A stretch of DNA of 64,000 nt, taken from assembly GCA_011800805.1 (NCBI GenBank), contig MPNW01000802.1:13790-77789 (forward strand), read 5' to 3'. The notes under the pieces were generated by a model that ran no database searches, was not told where the DNA came from, and was given only the letters and a program-made list of their open reading frames with translations. The position numbers and the translations under genes were made by a program. This document shows, piece by piece, positions 12,701-24,117 of this stretch. Within the stretch, counting starts at the first letter, position 1; every line of letters starts with the position of its first letter. The DNA comes from Hirudo medicinalis (Eukaryota; Annelida; Clitellata; Hirudinida; Hirudinidae).

Positions 12701-15700
12701 ATAGTTGTCTTACAGCGGATTGAACCATGTTTGATCTTTGCTCTCTGAGCATGGAGACACAAGCAACAACGTCAATAGTTCCCTCACGTTTGGCTTCGTC
12801 CAACAAGAAGTCGATTGCTATGAAGCATCCTGTTCTCCCCACCCCAGCACTGCAATTAGTGGTGCAATTAGCTTCATTCTTTTTCTTATTTCATAATTTT
12901 ATTATGCCGAAGTCATTATATCGACAATGTGCTATTTAATCGGTCAATTACCATTTTACAACTGGACGAGTTGGTTTTTGTGTTGAACTCGTTATATTTT
13001 GTTCGAAATTATTGTAACACTGCATGGATTATATTTAAATAAAATAATTATTATAAAAACATTATTACGATATTACAAAAGTAACATTATAACAACAATA
13101 TTACAAAAAATAATATTACAAAAATATTATTACAAAAAATAATATTACAAAAATAACATTATAAAAATAATATTACAAAAATAATAAATAACTAGTATGC
13201 CTTCTGACCTGCAGTGAACAATCACAGCTTTATTCATGTCGGCATTTTTCATCGACACATTGTTGAACTTCATAAAGGAATCCACATTTGTTGGGACTCC
13301 GTGATCAGGCCAGCACATGTAATGCCATTGCATTACTGTTTTCGAATTTTTCTGATACTAAAAAAAAAATCAAGTTATTGTATTGTTATCAATTATTATG
13401 TCTTTGAAATTACAAATTATTAATTACTCCTGTGTCGGTTAAAGACACCCTTAATTCTCTCCTGATGTAATCTTCAAAATCAACTGATGATTCTAAAGTC
13501 ACAGTGTATTTTCCAAATTTTGCCTCGTATTCTTCAGGCCAGTATTGGAAGCATTTGTTCTGAATAAATTATTCGGTTGGCCTTTTCATCGTTTATGCCA
13601 AATAAACGTATTTAAGCAGAAATTGATGTGGTTAATTAAAGTTCAAAACATCGTAAATGTAACATTTTAAAATGGACCATTTTGTTTCTAAAAATAGAGC
13701 TTTTGAACACATGGATCCAATGATTTCATTTCCAAGAATGGCTTTATCATTAAGTTAGTAAATGCAGAAGTAACTATAATTGTAATCTTAAGTCCTGAAA
13801 GACCCTTACCTTACTTTTCTCCATTATCTGAGTCAGCATGACTATGTCACTGACATCTTGTTCAACAATCATCTGCCAAAACTGGCCAACTGTCTCATTA
13901 GTTGGGCCTAAAGTGGATGGTAATTAAATGAATTATTAATAATAAATAAGTTTTATTGAATTTTTTTTTTAATGACAATTTTTTTTTGTATCACGAATAA
14001 TAAGGTTCGATAATATTTTAATTCACCTTGGGCAGCTATGAATTTCTGTTTTCCAGTCTACAACACGACGATGCAATGAGATTGCAATAAATTATCCACT
14101 ACATGTTAATAGCAAATCATTATTTATTGTTATTCATTATCCATTACAGGCTAATTACTGATCATTACCGATTGTTTCCCATTAAAAATAAATTAAAGAT
14201 TTGAAAAAATTACGGAGCTATTTGTACGATAAACAAGGAATTGTTAAATCGTTCTTATATGATTTCAAACGATTTGGACTCCTCCGAATTAATCTCAATA
14301 AAAATAACCACAATCAAAACATAGCGCAATGACTAATAGGATGTCCTCACTTAGAACTAATACACAAAAATATATTGGATGAAAATACAAACATAAACAA
14401 GAAATAAGAGCAATCAAACAAAAACACCTCAATGTGACTGGCATTGATGTAATCGCTTTCTTTGTGGGACTCCTTCAAAACCACCCTGTTGTAGTCGTCT
14501 GCATTTGAGAAGTATGTCAACAGTTAGCTTTATTTATTTCTTAGTGAACAAATATATGTATGTCATAAATAATTAACAAATACATTAAATATTCGTTCAA
14601 ATGTGCCTTGACGTGGCCTCACATGGTATGATGTTGGTGAATCGGTTTTTTCCTTTTCCGGATGCCTTGCTTATGGACATGGAATAGGCTGCAATCTTTG
14701 GAATTTTCTGCAGAAAAACAATAAGAAATTGTCAAATTCGACCTATAAAGATTCTCTTTGTAATAAACACGTGCATTGGTTTATAGAATTATGTTTTTAT
14801 TTAAATGTCTGGAATAATCGTAAATTTGGATTTAATACCAGTGAAGGTTAGCTCCCAGGGAGCGCCCTCGGATAGGGGCACTATATAATTGGTTGGGCGA
14901 TTAAAAAGTGCCGCCACATCCTATTCGAATGCATGGTGCACTCAAAAATATCTGCTTTAAGCAATGCTTGAGGCATTTCTACAAAATGTTTAATCTATTG
15001 CTTCGCTAATAAATTAGTTTGGTAAGCTTATGAAAAATAAAGTTTTTACACATGCTTATTGGTAATTAATTAACAAATTCAAATAAACATTTGGATCTAA
15101 TTTAAATATTTACATCAAACTGTTCAGCAAATCCAGAGCTGTTTTTAGTCATCACATCCAGCATGTATGATGCAAGGTTCTCAATTTTTATCTTCGTGTC
15201 TTCTTTTCCTTCTTTGTTGCTTGCATTTTCTGACAAAACTTTGGCAGAATAACATAATAACAATAATAACATTACCCATAATAATAATTAATATTATTCA
15301 ATCATTGGTAAAATACCAAATAACATATTTTACATTTAAAATACAACGTCTCATATAAATTAACTTATTTCAATGTCAAGGTTGAGCCGTGAGAAATTCG
15401 AAAATTGTCTTATTGACTTTTGACAGCCTACCTATTTTCTCTGCGTCGACTGTTTTCTCTGCTTTTCTGTAAAAATAAAATATGAACCAATCTGATGTTG
15501 GAAAATAAAATTCACTCATAAAATAATCGTGCAAACCTTATTCGAGAAACATAGAAATACACGAGGAATCCGAACAATGCCAGAGCCAACAAAACCGCCA
15601 TTGTTACAAGAACAGCGACAACTGGATTGCTGGTTGCTGTAAGGTTGAGGTTAGGTTAGGGGTATGTTTAGTTTTATGTTAGTTGAGCTTGGATAAAGGT

Positions 15701-18700
15701 AAGGGTTAAGGTTACAGTAAGTGTTTAAAGATAGTAAATACTATCTTTTAGTACATTTTAGTACAGGGAATGTACTAAATTTCCTTGAAAATTATATTAA
15801 ATATATATTAACAATAAGCGATGTCTAATAATTAACAAGGTTGACATTTTTAATAATAAAAACATTGTCAAATGTTTAAAATAACTTCACAAAGTGTGGA
15901 AATAAATGAAAGCAAACATCTGTCTATATCATGCAATCGCATACACATACATGCAGTATCTTAAATACAAAACAGTGTCAAGCCCATCCAAGTTGAAACA
16001 ATTATATTTAGCCACAAATTATACTTATAAAAACTTATAGAAATGTTTTTAATTAGGTCTTTATGTTTGAATAGTTGAGGAAAGTATGCCAAAGTTTGAG
16101 CCATTATTAATCCATTTGATTTTTGACGCGCTGCGCGCACTTCCTCTTCCTTGTACATTTGTTTTGTCCGATGAACTGTTCATTATGAACATATCATTTC
16201 TAGCAAACATCTTTAAATCGATTGTTTGGTTTGTGGTGAAAAAAATGGATGATGTGTTTGGGTTTGTAAAGTGAAATTGATTTAAAAAGTAAGAGAGTAA
16301 ACGTATGCTAACCGATGAGAAGTTATTAATTATTGGTCATAAAAAGTTGTTTATTTATGCATTTCATTTTTGAGCATTTTTTAAATTAAATCTCAAAATT
16401 CAAGTGAATCACTTCGAAATCATGAAAATATAATTAAACGAACAATTGTTCAACTGTTGACAAGTGGAAATTTTCACATTTGTTGAATTTGATATTAAAT
16501 ATTTTAAATTGAAACATGCAAAGACAGTTAATATTCTTATTAATAAACTTGCCTACGCATCCCTGATTAGGATCGTCTTGGTAACCGTCCTTACAATGAC
16601 ATTTGAAACTTCCGAGTTCATTTACACAGTTCGTATTATTACCGCATTGATAATTTTCTGCGCTGCATTCGTCTAAGTCTGAAATTCATCTCTCTCGGTT
16701 TTATTGAATTGTCTTTTGCAAAACTTAAAACTTTTCGTTTTTAAACTAAATTGCCATTTACTTTAATATCCTTGATATAAATACATTGAAAACATGTTTC
16801 AACCAATGTTTCAATCAATACTTGCCTATGCATATCTGGTAAGGATCACCAGTGAAACCATCGTTACAATGACACTGGTAACTTCCAATGCTATTGGAGC
16901 AGTTGCTATTGCCAGCACAATTATTAGTACCATCGTTACATTCGTCTTTATCTGAAAAAGTTGTGGGTTTTCTAAAGTTATTTAAAGCTAGTTTTTCCAC
17001 AATTTCGACTTATTCATGTTTGCATGCCCAACATTTTGAATTGCAGTATGTTCATTGAAAATATTCAGTTTACAATCTTAATCTTGATTTAGCCATTTTA
17101 AAAAAGCTTGAAAAATATTATTATTAACGTGGGGATAATTAAGCAATTGTTTGTCATGAGAGATTTTTAGACCTTATAGGATGTTTATGATATCAGGCAG
17201 GAATCTAAAACAATCTTCCTTAATAGTAGCTTGGTTTAAACACCAGCTTATTTCGATTTAAAATATTAATAATAAAAATTATTTATTATCTCAAAACTTG
17301 CCTACACATCTCTGATTAGGATCGCCATAGAAACCTTCCTTACACAGACATTCATAACCTCCGTCCACATTCATGCAGTTCGTGTTAGTACCACAAGGAT
17401 AATCGCTTGTTCCGTTGCATTCATCCACATCTGAAATTCGTGGTTTTCGGTCACTTGCAAATTTATTTCAATTGTTTGAGTAGTATTATTGGTTTGTGCA
17501 CAGAATTTAGATTCTTTTTTTCTCATATCTTCTCAAAAAAAAATATTATGAAAACCCCAATAAAAATATTATTTGAGGTCGCATTACATCCTCGAAACTT
17601 GCCTAAACATCCGGTTCCAGAGTCATTTTGGTAACCACGATTACAACGGCATGCATAACTTCCGATCGTGTTTGTGCAGTTCTCATTATTACCGCACGAA
17701 TCATTTCTCTCTGAGCATTCATTAATGTCTGAAAATCATCGGATTAATTGTTTAGTTAGGTCGCTTTGAAGTTATACGAAAGAAAAAGTAATAAATAAAT
17801 TTAATTCGGCTGATAAGATCATTAAACTTGATGTATTAGTGTGGCTGAATGTGGCTCTCTTGAAACTCTTTAAATTCTTTTCAATCCCAATTTAGATGAA
17901 TTTTAAATGAGCACAATTAGAATAAGTGCCAGTTTTGCTATTGTGCTAAGACAATAATTGTGTTAAAAATAAAGTAATGTCAAATCTGGCACGTAATAAA
18001 AGAAGTTAAACTTAATGAAATAACACATTTGTGCCCAAATCCACATTTCCATTCTAATGTCCGGACTAATCGCAAGATTGCAGATGTGAATGTAAGAATT
18101 GTGTTAAATGTTGTTATATATAATTACTACAACAACATTAATCGCAAAACTTGCTTAGACATCCATCCACAGCATCATTTGCATAACCATCCATACAAAG
18201 ACATCCATAGCTTCCAACAGTATTAGTGCATTAGTCATTGTTACCGCAAGAATACCTATGTCTGAAAATCATCCGTGAGTTATTTAGAGATTTAGAGTTT
18301 TTCTGACTTTCCAGATTTTAAAATGAAACCTTAATTTGATGAAAAGAAGATTATTTGACTTTGCCTTTTCAAATTTTTTAAAACCTTTCGCATGCGAAAT
18401 TAAGTAACTTTTCAATTGCATTATTGAAATGAATGTCAGCTATTTTACCAACTAGTGTGAAAAGATTAAATCAACAAATATTGATCGATTGTCACATGCT
18501 AATAAATAAAGCATAATACATAATAAACAAAATGGTTAGAGAAGCTTCTGGAATAATGTGTCCATATCCATACACCGTTCTGATGCCCATTTCTAATAAG
18601 CTTACAAGTGCTTCATTGTTAAAATATCTTTCACAAAACTTGCCTACACATCCAACATCAGCTTCATTTCTGAAACCATCCCTACAATGACATTCATAAC

Positions 18701-21700
18701 TTCCAATTGTATTTGAACACTTTTCATTATTACTGCAAGGAAAATTTCCTTCTTCGCATTCAATTTTTATCTGAAAATCATTGAGACCTTCAGATTTCAG
18801 ATGCCAAGTAATTTATAATAAAAAAAACTTTGAACTCTGAACATTCTGCTCAGCAGAACAATTTCTTGCAATGTTGTGTTTGTACTTGTTGTTTATTGTT
18901 TATGAAAATTGGTGAGACTGTGGAATTCCAATTAAGAACCAAATTGTATTCGACTTGTTACTTAATTACTTAATTACTTGATTACTTAATCAAAGCATGT
19001 CAAAGGAAAGGAATCGAGAACCTGACGCTGTGCATAAGGCGCCATATAAATGAACTATTATTATTATTAACAACGTCACGATTACTCAATGAGGCATTAT
19101 CTTCAGTTTATCATGACAAGTGAAGTCGGATTGTACATTTGCTTTTTGCTTCGATTATTTAAATAAATGTAAAGTTTCGAATAAACACATGAACCAATAT
19201 TCAAGGCCAAAATACAGACAAATACATAATTAAATTCTACAAACTAATAATCTACTATAACATAATATACAATAAAGTAATAATCTCTACAAACTTGATA
19301 AATTAACCCGAATGAAAAATAACTTGCCTACACATCCTTTGCCGGGACTTTCTTTAATAAAGCCATTGTGACACGTGCACGCGTAACTTCCAATGTTGTT
19401 GGTGCAATTGGCATTATCACCACAAAGATCACTTGTTTCCCTGCATTCGTCAACATCTGAAGTTCGTTTTTATTTGGCGTTAAATGATTTATTTAATTAC
19501 GTGGATGTTGTTATGTGTCGAACATAAGAGCTTCAATCAGAATCGGAATTGTTTGAAGCTTAGGTAAGTAAATGTTGAATAAAATATATTTACCTGATCA
19601 TATTACTTCAAATTATTGTGCAACAAATGTAACAAAAAAAACAACTTTATAACTGACCTTGACATAGTCCATAATGATTGTCTTTAAAGCCATTGTGACA
19701 CCGGCATGAATAACTGCCAATGTTATTCGTGCAGTCCGAATTATTGCCACATGGATTTATTTTTCTTTTGCATTCATCAATATCTGAAAAGTCATTAATA
19801 TTTAACATCGAATTTATGAAATGAGTGATAATCATTACAAAACCTAACCTCGTCACAATGCACTATTTAATCAAATAAACCAATTTGACGAGACAAAACC
19901 CTTTTGAATAAATATGCAACACTAAATAATCATTCAAAGATGCGATTTTAAGAAATTAAAGGTTTAAAGAATTTATTAATCTAAAATTGCTTGAAATGTA
20001 ACGTCAATAATAGAAAGACCCAGAGCGGATTGGCCCATCGGGAAACCGGGAGTTTTCTTGTGGAACATGCGTAAAATAATACAAGTGTTCAAGTAACAAC
20101 CGAAAATTTTGACTTAATCTGTCAATCTTAACCAATGTTTGCCATCTTGAATAATAATTACTTATTTATTTCTTTGATTAAAGTCCTTTGCACATCTGAG
20201 TTGATTTGGACTAAATAGTAATTACGACGTTGTCGTCTTAATAACCTTCGGTAAAACCATTCGATATTACCGACAATTATGAAGGTGTCGGTAGCTGATT
20301 AAGGCTTTCGCTTCGGTGAGGCTCCGCTAGGAATTCAAATCCCAGCCGCTCGCAAGAGTATAACTAATATGAAGATAGGATCATTTTCATAATTAGTTTT
20401 TTTTTGTTTTTGTTTAACTAACACAGAAATAGAAGCCTTGAAAGTTTATTGTCTGGATCTTGGAACTAGAGTTAGAACTCTCACGTTTACATGAACTAGA
20501 AGAGAGGGGACACGTTATCAATTGTTCATTCACACGACACCAGTTTGCCTCTCATCTTACGTCTCAAAGGAAGCTGGAAGGATGGAAGTTGCCGCCCCTA
20601 GCTCTCTTAGGCTGTGACACTTTTAATCTAGAACACTTTGGGGAGTTTTGAGGACGGAGTGAAACACGACTGGATAAGTGTTGGTTATTCGAAGGGGGGT
20701 ATCTATTCCAGATGTGCGGGCCAACAACATCTATAGACCTGCCATCCAGTGCCGCACGTCGGGCATATGAATTGACGGGGGAGCCCCTGGTTGCTGATCC
20801 GAGCCAGTGCCTACCATTGATATGTGCTGCGCGAGTGAAAGGCAGTCATGACGATGCTTGACCTAGGAGAGACTTGAAAATGAGTGAACAAATTTGTTGA
20901 TATCTCATGAGAAAGACGATTTCAACAGACGACCTCGTTAAGAATCTCGCAAAATATGCCACTGTATATTATAAATTATTTGTATGCTAATGCTAAATGC
21001 TGGAAGCTTTTTTCACTATCTAAAGCTTAACAATTCATAAAACCCTTAAGAATATTCCATTACATGCTCAGGTCCACTCACATACTCATCCAAACCTAAG
21101 GAAGTAGCCTTTGGACATTATTTCATTTGCATTTCGGTTATGTTTGTGTCTTAGTTTTGTTTGCATGTTTTTGCTAAGCATAAAACAAATAAAATAATAT
21201 TACTGTAACACTAACATCATTCACTCTGAAGCATATTTTATGTCATTTTTGGTTTTATTCCGAGTACAATTATATTGTAAATCAAATTATATTTATATTG
21301 GTAGACTGTAGAATAACTGCTGGAAATATAATAAAATATGACTTCAATGTATGGGTATCGCCCTTCCCTGCATTTCCCGGTATAGATTTATCTGCCAGTC
21401 CGCCACAGGAAAGACCATTGGAAGAAATCACATTGTCACATATCAGCACAAAATATATTGTTTTAACAATGAAGATATTATCATCAAATAAATAAATATT
21501 ATTTATTAGTTTATCTATTTCTAGCTTTTTTAAACCGGCTTCGTCAGTGATTCATCCCAATATTACCTAAGTCCTTCAAATATAGCCAGTTACCTGCCCT
21601 CAGAGAACTGGGCGATTAGAATGGAGCTCCCGCAACGTGACTCGAACCCGTGCTGCCATCCTGAGAGGCGAGGTCTCATGAGACCATGCGGGAGCATGCG

Positions 21701-24117
21701 CTCCTTGATGTCAATAGCTCTCAAGTTTAAAGCTGGTATGCAATTTAGGAAAAGGTGAAAGTTGAAAAACTTGAAAGGTTGAAAACAGCTCAGTTGACCT
21801 AAGAATGGCACAGAATGACGTGTGCAAATTTCAAGTCGCTACGGTTCACCTTTTGGCAGGAATTCTTGGGACAGACAAACATACAAGCACTTTCTGTTTT
21901 ATATTATAGATTTGAGATCATTTAACAGACAACATAAATTGAAATTCAAAATAAAAAATCGATGATATTCAAAAGTCCTAAGAAAACTTGTTCCTTCTAG
22001 TTAGGCTACTTACAGAGAGAGTTGAGTAACAAAAATGATAAGCTTTTCTAGCCAGGACCATTTCTAACCATTACTAATTATAAATACCTGTTCACCAAGG
22101 AGTGAAAAACTTCTAGTGAAGTTGGTTGAAGTTGGAAAAGGTTTAGCCTTTTGGTTAAAATATCTTTTGGAGTTCGAAGTGGATTCAGTATTGCGATGCT
22201 AAGTTACAAACTTAATTACCAATCATCGATTTGTTATTAATCAATGATGTCAAAGTTGAGGTCGCCACTAAAAAAGTTTTAATTATTCAATTCAAGATGT
22301 TAAGATTGCAAACTCTTTCTGGCATACTTCAAAGTATGCAAGTAAAGTTTAAAGCATTTGAAATTATTTTCACTAAAAAAAGCAAAGCATAATCTGCTTA
22401 AATTAATAAGCTTTAAGGTTTAAATACAAATAATTCTCCTCACCTTGACATTCTGTTACCAAGTTTTGTCTTCTGAAGCCCTCCTTGCAAAAGCACCTAT
22501 AGTGAACAGTTCCATTGAAGGTGAAGTGTTGGCATTGTTCGTTGGTCTTGCAATTGTTGGTAACATTACAACCTGTAATTTATAATTATGTAAGCATAAC
22601 ATTACCTTTAAAGGTCAGTTTTTGTATTAATTGATTTTAATTACTTTCTGCAAAAACCTCGATTTCACAAATGGTTAGATGATTTTTGATTGGCAGAACC
22701 GCAAACAAATGTCTTCCTTTAATTGGCNCGTTCATCAAACATTAATTGTTAATTATAAAAGTAATTCTTTGAAAATACCAAGGCCTCCAGCTCTGTTGGT
22801 TATTACAACACCCCTTGTGGTCGATTGTCCGAGATCCACGTGGAACCATGGAATGTCATCTCTTCTTGTTTGACTGCAGTAAGCTTTGAATTTATCACTA
22901 AAACTGTTTTTGAAATTCCCATCAACTGCCAATTCAGGAGGATATGAGGTATTTTCACCACTGACATGAGTTGAACTTTGACTGACAGGACGTTTGTATG
23001 CAATGTTGACATCAGTTAACAATCTGCCTAATTGTAAAGCTTCAATGTGAAACTTAGATGAATAATTACTAAACTAAAATTATTTGCTTAACCTTGTTAT
23101 TAACGTGAGTTAATAAGAAATAATTTTAAACAATTAACTTTAAATTTAGATGTTCTTTAAATGAATTTCTTAACATTTAATTAAAACAATCTTATTTATC
23201 AAAAAACAGACTGAGTCTTTTACTTATATCACATCCGTGGTTGTTGTCATGGCAATCATACAAACATCGACCATCCTTTCTCGAGCAGAGAACGGAGGTG
23301 AAGCATCCATTGCAAGGTTTTCTGCATCCATCTCCATGGTAACCAATTTCACAGACTGTTCGGAAGGAAAAATTCAATCAAATATTTCGTTTCAATTGAT
23401 TTTAATTTTTTTAAATGTTGAATTATGAAAACAAACCGCAATAATATTAATAATTCTAATTTTTAGAAATTATATAATAAAGTAAATAAAATTGCTTATA
23501 AAACAACATTTAATTTCTTAATAATCTTGAAGAAAATGAAGTGATTAAAAATCGAAATCGATTCAAGAAACCTGAGAAAACACTGTAATCCAGTCCTCCG
23601 CCACAGTTTTGTAACTCTGAATGGGGACATTTCATTCGACAGTTGGACTCATCAGATGATCTCTCAAATTTCTCTCCACNCAAGAAACCTGAGAAAACAC
23701 TGTAATCCAGTCCTCCGCCACAGTTTTGTAACTCTGAATGGGGACATTTCATTCGACAGTTGGACTCATCAGATGATCTCTCAAATTTCTCTCCACAGTG
23801 ACAACTTTCTCCGTTCTGTAACCAAGTCGACGTTAATGTCATATTTACTTACAAGTGCGTTTATTCACCATATATTTTTAGTATTTCAATAAATTTGCCT
23901 TTAATCCGGCAAAAGTGGATTGCTCTTTGTCACAACATTCCAAACACGAACGAATATCGAGAGTTTCGGTGGAGCAGAGAGAACTTTTATCGAAGTTTCT
24001 GAAGCATCCGATGTAGTTACGAACGAGATTAATTTCGTTGAATTTTCTAGAAGTTGTCATTCCAACGAGAAGAATAAAACTGAAATGCAACAAAATCATC
24101 TTTCCCAAGGATTTCAT
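9788..24117 (-). CDS. Receptor-type protein tyrosine phosphatase 1: WSC, EGF, fucolectin-like, EGF-CA array, TM, PTP D1 and D2
   Basis: A single-pass receptor that should dephosphorylate phosphotyrosine inside the cell. Exon 1 (23899-24117) has a signal peptide and the start of a WSC domain (YIGCF). Exon 2 (23689-23815) completes WSC (CHCGEKF, NCGGG). 23224-23355 is a scavenger-receptor-type EGF; 22779-23027 is a fucolectin-like lectin half (ELAVDGN, PWFHVDLG, VVITNRAGG); its end lies at an N near 22728. A further EGF (22443-22574) is followed by EGF-CA exons near 19656-19785, 19325-19457, 17600-17731, 17301-17432, 16823-16953 and 16551-16681, plus two decayed ones. The membrane helix is near 15540-15637. 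D1 keeps KNRFTNIIP, DYINAS, WPDHGVP (13209-13351) and [10 protein letters not shown], split by the intron between 13209 and 12849, then QYDF (12259-12390). D2 exons include 11464-11583, about 10840-10970, 10410-10560, about 10127-10241 and 9788-9862. D2 has no Cys-x5-Arg loop, so it is a pseudophosphatase. The other receptor phosphatase in this window is the closest relative seen. Confidence 0.85.
14846..14905 (+). repeat. SINE-like fragment in a receptor-phosphatase intron
   Basis: A short GC-rich stretch in an AT-rich intron, reading GGTTAGCTCCCAGGGAGCG and ending near GGGCACTATATAATTGG. The ending resembles the GCGCTATATAAATGG tail shared by the clearer SINE copies elsewhere in the window. 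It is probably a truncated member of the same family. Confidence 0.35.
18137..18258 (-). pseudogene. Decayed EGF-CA exon inside the phosphatase gene
   Basis: The frame still reads SCGNND, stop, CTNTVGSYGC then LCMDGYANDA, clearly an EGF-CA repeat like its neighbours. About 26 bases that should encode the calcium-binding D-x-D-E-C start are missing next to the acceptor, an in-frame TAA sits just before the third cysteine, and the acceptor phase no longer matches. Because neighbouring EGF exons are all phase 1 to phase 1, skipping this exon keeps the receptor in frame. Its donor still looks like those of the intact exons. Confidence 0.8.
18646..18773 (-). pseudogene. EGF-CA exon with one-base frameshift at its 5' edge
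   Basis: All six cysteines and the GSYECHC core are present (CEEGNFPC, NNEKC, CRDGF). From the TTTTCAG acceptor to GAATGC there are nine bases where sibling exons have eight, so a phase-1 join runs into a TGA within three codons. Either the exon is skipped or an unusual acceptor is used. It lies next to the clearly decayed repeat at 18137-18258, suggesting local relaxation of constraint. Confidence 0.6.
20285..20365 (+). repeat. tRNA-like SINE head in intron
   Basis: GTAGCTGATTAAGGC resembles a pol III A box and GGAATTCAAATCCCAGC a B box at the usual spacing. The stretch cannot fold as a full tRNA by eye. The 500 bases that follow (to about 20880) are noticeably richer in GC than the surrounding intron and contain no recognised coding sequence; they may be the body of the same insertion or a different one. 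Confidence 0.4.
21626..21695 (-). repeat. tRNA-Glu-like pseudogene or SINE head
   Basis: The minus strand begins GCTCCCGCATGGTCTCATG and ends CGGGAGC, giving a perfect 7-bp acceptor stem over 70 nt, with a B box GGTTCGAGTC. The D arm and anticodon stem are imperfect (CTC sits where a Glu anticodon would be), so it is unlikely to be a working tRNA. A related, shorter copy is at 56571-56630. Confidence 0.5.
23564..23796. other. 116-bp duplication flanking a single N (likely assembly artefact)
   Basis: Bases 23564-23679 and 23681-23796 are identical and separated only by an N at 23680. The repeated block is most of the second WSC exon of the minus-strand receptor phosphatase. This is how a gap with overlapping contig ends appears when not collapsed. 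The exon should be counted once. Confidence 0.85.

Noticed and set aside
15640..15720. GGTTAGGGG-like telomeric sequence (also near 26090, 33640 and 48140)
   Set aside because: Only degenerate, very short runs; no tandem TTAGGG array, so not an interstitial telomere.
23656..23892. Plus-strand frame over the WSC exon
   Set aside because: Shadow of the minus-strand WSC exon, extended by the duplicated block at the N.
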